Below are positions 1 through 4,687 of a DNA stretch of 5,848 nt, piece by piece. Position 1 is the first letter of the stretch; every line of letters begins with the position of its first letter. The stretch is from an uncultured Collinsella sp. (GTDB lineage Bacteria; Actinomycetota; Coriobacteriia; Coriobacteriales; Coriobacteriaceae), in NCBI GenBank assembly GCA_900554585.1, contig USHS01000095.1, forward strand, positions 1 to 5,848, in the 5' to 3' direction. The translations under genes were made by a program, and so were the position numbers. The notes beneath the pieces were generated by a model. That model was not told the DNA's origin, did not search any database, and saw only the letters and a program-made list of their open reading frames with translations.

Positions 1-341
1 GAGCTGATGGGGCCGGCGTTGTGGGCGCGATGAGCGTTGTTAGCGGGTCCAGTGGAGCCGGCGACATTTGCACCGCCCGTTGGCGCCGGACGGACCCCGG
101 CCGACGAAGCCGCAGAGCCCGCCCCGCCCGGAAATGCCTGCCTGCCTACGCGACCAGCCTGTTTTGCCTTTTGAGACTGTTCGTACAGAGCGGCAAACAT
201 CGCCGTTTCGCCCGGAGACGTACGGTTGACAGCACCGTTTTGGCTGGATCCACTCGGTACGCCAGCGTTTCCAGTCCCATTTGAACGCGGCGGAACTGCA
301 GGGCGCTCGCCGTCGCCGTTCTTAAAGTGGTTACCAGCCAT
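1..341 (-). CDS. Partial CDS, disordered low-complexity N-terminus of an unrecognised protein (3' end beyond the left edge)
   Basis: The frame starting at the ATG on 341-339 stays open for 113 codons to the left edge, so the gene continues outside the window. The protein begins MAGNHFKNGDGERP and then becomes rich in Gly, Ala, Pro, Asn and Ser (for example PSGSSQNGAVNRTSPGE, later GPANNAHRAHNAGP), with one more ordinary helical stretch around residues 47-60 (AMFAALYEQSQKAKQ). No membrane segment, signal peptide or catalytic motif is visible. The start is supported by GAGGA seven bases upstream and a candidate promoter further up. Disordered N-termini like this often precede a transmembrane segment in Gram-positive envelope proteins such as LCP-family enzymes, but nothing here proves that, so no function is assigned. 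The overlapping 74-codon frame at 146-370 on the same strand has no comparable start signal and is taken as a shadow. Confidence 0.72.
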   Translation of the reverse strand, partial: MAGNHFKNGDGERPAVPPRSNGTGNAGVPSGSSQNGAVNRTSPGETAMFAALYEQSQKAKQAGRVGRQAFPGGAGSAASSAGVRPAPTGGANVAGSTGPANNAHRAHNAGPIS

Positions 342-348
342 AGAGGAG

Positions 349-353
349 TCCTC
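349..353 (-). promoter_or_regulatory. Ribosome binding site of the left-edge gene, inside a short palindrome
   Basis: GAGGA on the minus strand lies seven bases before the ATG at 341 and decides that start. It is followed immediately by C and then TCCTC (347-343), its reverse complement, so the Shine-Dalgarno site forms half of an 11-base palindrome. A four-pair GAGG/CCTC hairpin with a three-base loop would cover the site. Confidence 0.6.
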
Positions 354-382
354 GCAATACTAAAAGTCAATAACGCTATTAG

Positions 383-411
383 TTTATGACATATTTGGCA
401 TCGTCAGTTAA
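383..411 (-). promoter_or_regulatory. Candidate sigma-70-type promoter for the left-edge gene
   Basis: On the minus strand a -35-like TTAACT (411-406) and a -10-like CATAAA (388-383) are separated by 17 bases. Each matches four of six consensus positions. The stretch from about 360 to 411 is clearly AT-rich compared with the flanking coding DNA. Transcription would start near 376, giving a leader of about 35 bases. This is a by-eye match only, and other pairings in this AT-rich stretch are possible. Confidence 0.35.
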
Positions 412-425
412 ACTCCAGATGCAGG

Positions 426-458
426 CACCAATTCGCGGAATTGTGGTGCAACACCGCG
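426..458 (-). other. Overlapping inverted repeats downstream of the transporter gene (possible terminator or leader structure)
   Basis: Three mutually exclusive stems can be drawn. CAATTC (429-434) pairs with GAATTG (438-443) over a three-base loop and can be extended by CAC/GTG (426-428 with 446-448) past a two-base bulge. GGTG (445-448) pairs with CACC (452-455). CGCGG (434-438) pairs with CCGCG (454-458). They lie about 25-55 bases past the transporter stop. No T-tract follows on the minus strand, so this is not a standard intrinsic terminator. It may still act in 3'-end stability or form an alternative-fold leader. Confidence 0.4.
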
Positions 459-480
459 TCCGTCTAGGCAGCGGCGTGAG

Positions 481-1503
481 CTATACCGTCAGGAACATCA
501 TCACGATGATCATGGCAAAGCCGATAAGGTCGGTCGGCAAAAACACCGTGCCCAGCATAACAGCGCTGGTGATGGTCGCCGAAACCGGCTCCACAGTTCC
601 GATGAGGCTCGCACGCACCGAGCCGATGTCCTTAACGCCCTGCATATACAGCATGTAGGCAAAAAACGAGCCGATAACCACGAACACCGCGAGCGCCTCG
701 ACGCCGGCAGCATCGAGCGCCGGCATATGCGCCCAGGGCTGCACGAAGACACATGAAACCACGCCCGCCGTGAGCATTGCCGAGCCCGTGACGATGGGGC
801 TACCGTATTCGGGCAGGATCTTGGCGGGAATCACCGCCATACACGCGGCGCTGACCGCACACATAAGGCCTGCGACCAGGCCAAGCGGCGATATGCTCAG
901 ACTGGTAGGGTCGCCGCCGGTAGCGATTAAAAAGGTGCCGCCCAGGGCCAACCCAATGCCAACGGCCTCACGCACGCGAGGCATGCGATGGTCGATCACG
1001 CAAGTGTAGCCCATAATGATGACCAGCTGCAGGCACTGGAGCACCGTCGCGGTTCCGGCATTGGTCAGGCGCACGGCCGAAAGATAACAAAACTGGTTGA
1101 AGAGCAGGCCAAAAGCGGTAAAGAGCAGCAGCTGCTTGCGATCGGCGGGCGTCGTCCAAAGCTTGACCAGGCGTGCGCGGTCGTGCGTGACAACCACAGC
1201 CATAAAGAGCAGGCCGGCGAGAATCTGCCGTATGCTCATAAGCCACAGCGTATCGACATGGTAGGTATCGAACAAAAAACTCGCGCTGGTACCCGAGAAA
1301 CCCCAAAACGAACCGCCCGCTAGCGTGGCCAGAACGCCCGCAATCATCTTGCGCGACGACGCATCGTTGAGGCGCTCGCGCCATGCACGGCGGGTGCTGC
1401 GGCTGAGCTCGTCAGTTCCCTCGGGCACGACAAAATCGGACGCCGCCGTCATCGGTACCGAAGCCTTTTTGCGTGCACGCTGCGCTGAGCGCTCCTGCTC
1501 CAT
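481..1503 (-). CDS. EamA/DMT-superfamily membrane transporter
   Basis: This 340-residue protein looks like a drug/metabolite-superfamily permease made of two EamA repeats. The first 50 residues are hydrophilic and charged (cytoplasmic). About ten hydrophobic segments follow, roughly at residues 53-78, 86-105, 123-143, 150-170, 178-195, 205-226, 236-254, 268-287, 297-317 and 322-339. Typical family signs are the GGSFWGFSGTSA stretch in helix 1 (residues 63-74), the LTNAGTATVLQCLQL stretch at the end of the first repeat (146-160), and the matching GSVRASLIGTVEPVSATI of the second repeat (294-311). Family members export or import amino acids, nucleotide-related compounds or other small metabolites, and the substrate cannot be read from sequence. 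The start is fixed by a strong GGAGGAG site. The N-terminal extension is longer than in most members, and internal Met18 or Met53 are less likely starts. A 125-bp gap and its own possible promoter suggest it is not part of the upstream cluster. Confidence 0.92.
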   Translation of the reverse strand: MEQERSAQRARKKASVPMTAASDFVVPEGTDELSRSTRRAWRERLNDASSRKMIAGVLATLAGGSFWGFSGTSASFLFDTYHVDTLWLMSIRQILAGLLFMAVVVTHDRARLVKLWTTPADRKQLLLFTAFGLLFNQFCYLSAVRLTNAGTATVLQCLQLVIIMGYTCVIDHRMPRVREAVGIGLALGGTFLIATGGDPTSLSISPLGLVAGLMCAVSAACMAVIPAKILPEYGSPIVTGSAMLTAGVVSCVFVQPWAHMPALDAAGVEALAVFVVIGSFFAYMLYMQGVKDIGSVRASLIGTVEPVSATITSAVMLGTVFLPTDLIGFAMIIVMMFLTV

Positions 1504-1507
1504 TCCA

Positions 1508-1514
1508 CTCCTCC
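1508..1514 (-). promoter_or_regulatory. Strong ribosome binding site of the EamA transporter
   Basis: GGAGGAG on the minus strand ends four bases before the ATG at 1503, with the GGAGG core six bases away. It is the best Shine-Dalgarno match in the window and settles the start that includes the long hydrophilic N-terminus. Confidence 0.8.
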
Positions 1515-1541
1515 GAAATCAATTGGCAACAAAGCGCTCAA

Positions 1542-1568
1542 ACTGTAGCACGAATATTGGTATGAAAA
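1542..1568 (-). promoter_or_regulatory. Candidate promoter of the EamA transporter (extended -10)
   Basis: On the minus strand TGCTACAGT (1550-1542) resembles an extended -10 element: a TGn prefix and a TACAGT hexamer matching four of six positions. A weak -35-like TTTTCA (1568-1563) sits 15 bases upstream, shorter than ideal, which an extended -10 could tolerate. The 1504-1628 gap is lower in GC than the genes around it. Apart from a weak five-pair hairpin (1595-1599 with 1609-1613) I see nothing else in this gap, and no T-tailed terminator for the upstream cluster. Confidence 0.35.
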
Positions 1569-1628
1569 AGCAGACGATTCGGAACATCTACGAGCGTCCA
1601 GATTGCAGGGACGAAAGACGCAGACGCG

Positions 1629-2336
1629 CTATGCCGAGTGGTTGGAATCGTCTAGGGCGCCGGGTTCGGCTTCTGCACTTCCATCGACATGCTCGCCGTC
1701 GACCTGGTCCTTGGCACTGTCCTGGCCTTCCTGCTCGCGGCGACGTTTTTCGCGAATCTGCTCCACGGCTGCGCGCAGGGCGGCCTCGTCCTCGGCGCGC
1801 GCCACCTCTTGCGTGGTTTTGACCATATGGCGAATCTCGAGCACCAGCAGCACGATCAGCGGCACCACGATAAGCGGGAAGAACAGCAGCGGGTTGGTGA
1901 GCAACGAGACCACCACGCCCAGCCCCGCCGAGACAAAGATCACGCGGCCCACCACGTCGGCTGCAGGCACGGGCGCGGCGTCCTCGACCGGATTGGCGTC
2001 GCCCTTGGTGTGGTAGACCGGCGAGCCGTCGGACGCGGCCTCCACGGATACGATGCGGTGCGTGTTGAGCGAACCCTCCAGCGCGTCATCGGACGAATGG
2101 AAGGTGATGATATCGCCCACCTGGTAGACCTGGCTGTTGTCGGTATCGACGACGATAAACGAATGCACGGGAATCGCCGGCTCCATCGAGCCGGTCAGCG
2201 TGCGCATAAAGCCGTAGCCCATGATGGTGGGAATCTCGCCGGCGGGCGTGAACACCGTGCGCAGCAGCACCACAAAGGCGACCAGGATCACCACGGTCGC
2301 CAGCACGTTGATCACACGAAGCACGTGCTTCATCAC
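1629..2336 (-). CDS. Signal peptidase I, archaeal/ER (SipW-like) type, with a long charged C-terminal tail
   Basis: A membrane serine protease of family S26 that would cleave signal peptides from exported proteins at the outer face of the membrane. Residues 8-28 form the N-terminal anchor. The catalytic Ser50 lies in TGSMEP. His93 in NTHR takes the place of the usual bacterial Lys, which defines the Ser-His (ER/archaeal, SipW) subtype. VGDIITF (73-79) and TKGDAN (110-115) are further conserved boxes, with Asp113 as the usual acidic residue. A second hydrophobic segment (about 150-167) brings the chain back to the cytoplasm. The last 67 residues are a highly charged, probably helical tail (AALRAAVEQIREKRRREQ at 185-202), unusual for the family. 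The gene is translationally coupled to the DUF2357 gene. The GTG at 2336 has the better spacing (9 bases) from AAGGGA, but the ATG at 2333, sharing one base with the preceding TGA, is an equally possible start. SipW-type enzymes usually serve specific dedicated substrates, and none is visible here. Confidence 0.9.
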   Translation of the reverse strand: MMKHVLRVINVLATVVILVAFVVLLRTVFTPAGEIPTIMGYGFMRTLTGSMEPAIPVHSFIVVDTDNSQVYQVGDIITFHSSDDALEGSLNTHRIVSVEAASDGSPVYHTKGDANPVEDAAPVPAADVVGRVIFVSAGLGVVVSLLTNPLLFFPLIVVPLIVLLVLEIRHMVKTTQEVARAEDEAALRAAVEQIREKRRREQEGQDSAKDQVDGEHVDGSAEAEPGALDDSNHSA

Positions 2337-2351
2337 TTGTCGTCGTCCCTT
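2333..2351 (-). promoter_or_regulatory. Translational coupling junction: stop/start overlap with ribosome binding site
   Basis: The minus strand reads AAGGGA (2351-2346), then nine bases, then GTGATG. The TGA of the DUF2357 gene is 2335-2333. A GTG start at 2336 gives a four-base overlap and an ATG start at 2333 a one-base overlap. Either way the ribosome binding site is inside the upstream coding region, so the peptidase is expected to be translated by ribosomes finishing the coiled-coil protein. Confidence 0.8.
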
Positions 2352-4588
2352 GCGGAAAGCGCAGTGTCGGCGGCGTCGGCGGCATCCTTTGCAGAAGGCG
2401 CGGCATCGGTCGCGGCACCCGCGTCGCCCTCGGCACCCGCAGCCAGCTCGCCAGCCTCGCCGCGCAGGCGGGCCAACAGATAGCGCGACAGGCTGTTGCC
2501 CTCGGCACGGCGCTCGGCACGGGCGCGATCGCGCTCGGCCTGCTCCAGCTCGTGCGCCAACGAGGCCAAGCGCTGCTGCATCTCCGCGCGGACGGCCTCG
2601 AGCTCGTGCTCGTGCGTGGCCGTGGCGGCGGCGAGTTCCTGCTCAATGCGCTCCCCCGCCTCGAGCTCGGCCGCGGCGATACGCGCGTCGGCGTCGGCAC
2701 GGGCCTCCTCGGCGGCACGCGTGGCGGCATCGCGCTCGGTAGCGGCTGCGGCGACCTTCTCGCTGGCGTCCACCGCAGCTTGCTCGACGGCAGAATCGGC
2801 GGCCGCACGGGCGGCATCAATTGCGGCATCGGCTGCCTGCTGAGCAGCGGAAACCTTCTCCTCGGCCGCGGCAACGGTGTCGGCAAGCTTCTGCTCCACC
2901 TCGGCCACGGCGGCATCGGCCGCCTCAGCCGCGGCACGGGCATCGCGCTCGGCCGCCAACTGCACTTCCTCGATCTGCAGCTGGGAGGCGTCCAGCTTGG
3001 CATGCAGCTCGGCCACCTCCTTGGCAGAGGCCTCACGCACGCCGGCAAGCTCGGCCGCGGCGGCGTCCTTGGCGGCCTGCAGCTCGGCGGCATCGGCAGC
3101 CGTCTTGGCGGCCAGGGCCGCAGTAGCGTCGCTCTTGACCTGCGCGACCTGCTCGGCGGCCGCCTGCTCTGTGGCCGCAATCTTGGCGTCGGCATCGGCG
3201 CGAGCGGCCGCGACCTCGGCATCGGCCTCGGCACGCATCTGCTCAAGCTGCGCCGCCGCGGTCGAGCGTGCCTCTGCCGCAGCATCCTCGGCAGCCTTCT
3301 TACCGGCCTCGACATCCTCCAGCGAGCCACGCAGCTCCTCGGCATCGGCCTCGGCCATCTGAGCACGCTGTGTCAGCGCCAGCTCGCGCGCCTTTGCCTC
3401 GTCCAGCTCGTCGGCCAGGTCGTCGCGCTCGTCGGTCAGCGCGTGTGCCTGCACCTTCCAGGACTTCAGCTGTCCCTGCAGCTCCTCAATCTGCTCGCGG
3501 GCCTCGGCCAGCGCCTGCTCGGCATCGAGCTGAGCCTGCGTGACCTCCTCCACAAACACGCGACGGACCTCGACATCGGGCAGGTCGGGGCTATCGACCT
3601 GCACCTCCTTAATCTCCTTAATAAACTTGGGCGCCACCGGCTCGGGATGCACGCTCTCGAGCTCCTGCAGGTTGCGCTCGTCGTCGGTCAGGCTCTTAAA
3701 GACGGTGTAGTTGTTGATGAGGTTGGTGTACATCTGCACCATGTACTCGTCATCGAACGCCAGCGCCTGCTGCTGCACGTCGATGTTGTAGCCCACCTTG
3801 TCGTAGCGCTCCATAAACTGCCACAGCTGGTAGCACTTGCGGTAGTTGGGGTCCTTCATGATGAGGTTGGTGCGCTGAATGGGGCTGCGAACCGCGCTGC
3901 AGCCGTTCATGATCTGGCAGAACGACGCACCGCGCAGCGCCATGACCAGACGGCGCACGCGGTCGATGCGCATAAAGACGTCCATGTTGTCGGCGTCGTT
4001 CTCGGCAAAGCTCTGGCGGTTCTTGACCGTCATCTCGACGTTGTACTCGATCTCTTCGTACGCGTCGTCGATCTTGCTGTGCATCTTAAAGCGGTTGCGG
4101 ATCTCGTTGCCCGTCGACCAAAAGATCACGTCGGTACGCTTGTCTACAAACGTCAGCAGGCGCTGAATCAGGTGGTAGATAAAGCGGTTCTCGTACAGGT
4201 CGTACGTCTCGACGGTACTGACGTTGAGGATGCGCGTGGGGTGGACGTCACCATCGTCGCTCGGCGCCAGGAACTGCGTGTTCTGGCTCAGGTGACGGAC
4301 GCTGTCGGCGCTGATCTTTTTGGCGAGCGAGACCGGCACCACCTCTTCCTCGGTGGTGATAAAGCGGCGCGGATTTTCGATGATGGTGTTGATGGCGTCG
4401 AGCGAGTCCTCGATCATGCTGATCCACTCCTCGTCCACCACTTTGACGAGCTCCTCGCGCTGTTGCTCGATCGTGGTGCCCGAGGCCTGCGCCATCTCAA
4501 ACAGATAACGGAAGTAGCGGCTGTCCTCCTGGATAGGCTCCATTTGCTCGGAGAAGCTGGTATAGAGGTCCTGAATGGTCTCGGACAT
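2333..4588 (-). CDS. DUF2357 (McrC-type) domain protein with a long Ala-rich coiled coil and no visible nuclease
   Basis: This 751-residue protein has two parts. Residues 1 to about 300 look like a DUF2357 domain, the N-terminal domain of McrC-type partners of McrB ATPases. Recognisable stretches are ETYDLYENRFIYHLIQRLL (127-145), where an invariant-looking NRF lies in a helix, and TNLIMKDPNYRKCYQLWQFM (240-259). Residues about 345-700 form one long coiled coil, made first of ordinary Glu/Leu/Arg heptads (345-430) and then of extremely Ala-rich ones. A Gly/Ala/Asp-rich tail follows to the end. No PD-(D/E)XK nuclease motif is seen, although McrC proteins normally carry one after DUF2357. The gene follows the McrB-like ATPase, which supports the McrC-like role of docking to and stimulating the ATPase ring. 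I infer a structural or sensing adaptor rather than a cleaving subunit. The ATG at 4588 is set by GGAG six bases upstream. The family call is moderately strong and the function is unknown. Confidence 0.85.
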   Translation of the reverse strand: MSETIQDLYTSFSEQMEPIQEDSRYFRYLFEMAQASGTTIEQQREELVKVVDEEWISMIEDSLDAINTIIENPRRFITTEEEVVPVSLAKKISADSVRHLSQNTQFLAPSDDGDVHPTRILNVSTVETYDLYENRFIYHLIQRLLTFVDKRTDVIFWSTGNEIRNRFKMHSKIDDAYEEIEYNVEMTVKNRQSFAENDADNMDVFMRIDRVRRLVMALRGASFCQIMNGCSAVRSPIQRTNLIMKDPNYRKCYQLWQFMERYDKVGYNIDVQQQALAFDDEYMVQMYTNLINNYTVFKSLTDDERNLQELESVHPEPVAPKFIKEIKEVQVDSPDLPDVEVRRVFVEEVTQAQLDAEQALAEAREQIEELQGQLKSWKVQAHALTDERDDLADELDEAKARELALTQRAQMAEADAEELRGSLEDVEAGKKAAEDAAAEARSTAAAQLEQMRAEADAEVAAARADADAKIAATEQAAAEQVAQVKSDATAALAAKTAADAAELQAAKDAAAAELAGVREASAKEVAELHAKLDASQLQIEEVQLAAERDARAAAEAADAAVAEVEQKLADTVAAAEEKVSAAQQAADAAIDAARAAADSAVEQAAVDASEKVAAAATERDAATRAAEEARADADARIAAAELEAGERIEQELAAATATHEHELEAVRAEMQQRLASLAHELEQAERDRARAERRAEGNSLSRYLLARLRGEAGELAAGAEGDAGAATDAAPSAKDAADAADTALSARDDDK

Positions 4589-4594
4589 GGGTTA

Positions 4595-4598
4595 CTCC
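4595..4598 (-). promoter_or_regulatory. Ribosome binding site of the DUF2357 gene
   Basis: GGAG on the minus strand stands six bases before the ATG at 4588. It supports this start and shows that the gene can be translated independently despite following the ATPase gene. Confidence 0.6.
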
Positions 4599-4619
4599 AT
4601 AGGTTGGATCGATCGGTAA

Positions 4620-4675
4620 GGGGCGTGACGACACCACACTGGGCAAACGCTACTGATTGTCTTGTCCCACGCCCC
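4620..4675 (-). repeat. Inverted repeat in the 99-bp gap between the ATPase and DUF2357 genes
   Basis: GGGGCGTG (4620-4627) and CACGCCCC (4668-4675) are perfect eight-base inverted repeats enclosing 40 bases. In the minus-strand transcript this would be a GC-rich stem just after the ATPase stop (4690-4688) and about 30 bases before the next start. No T-tract follows on the minus strand, so it does not look like an intrinsic terminator. An eight-base GATCGATC palindrome (4607-4614) lies next to it. I find no convincing promoter in the gap. A role in setting the ratio of the two proteins or in processing the message is an inference. Confidence 0.5.
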
Positions 4676-4687
4676 GCGCTTACGGCA

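Noticed and set aside
146..370. A 74-codon minus-strand frame overlapping the left-edge gene
   Set aside because: It lacks a plausible ribosome binding site at its start, and the other frame has a good site at 349-353 and remains open to the window edge.
1564..1613. Possible intrinsic terminator after the signal peptidase gene (weak hairpin and a run of five T)
   Set aside because: The five-pair stem at 1595-1613 is some 25 bases away from the T-run at 1569-1565, and no good stem abuts the T-run.
1620..1676. tRNA-like look on the plus strand: GCAGA and TCTGC ends, GCCGAGTGGTT and GGGTTCG stretches
   Set aside because: Only 57 bases, too short for a cloverleaf, with no anticodon stem, and it covers the end of the signal peptidase coding region.
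2086..3366. A 426-codon minus-strand frame rich in Arg and Pro overlapping the coiled-coil region
   Set aside because: It is an alternative reading of the GC-rich, Ala-coding repeats. The Arg/Pro-only composition is typical of out-of-frame high-GC DNA, and the overlapping DUF2357 frame has the real motifs and start site.
2600..3450. Repetitive GC-rich DNA that could be taken for a tandem repeat array
   Set aside because: The similarity comes from repeated Ala, Glu and Asp codons of the coiled coil. I could find no fixed repeat unit at the DNA level.
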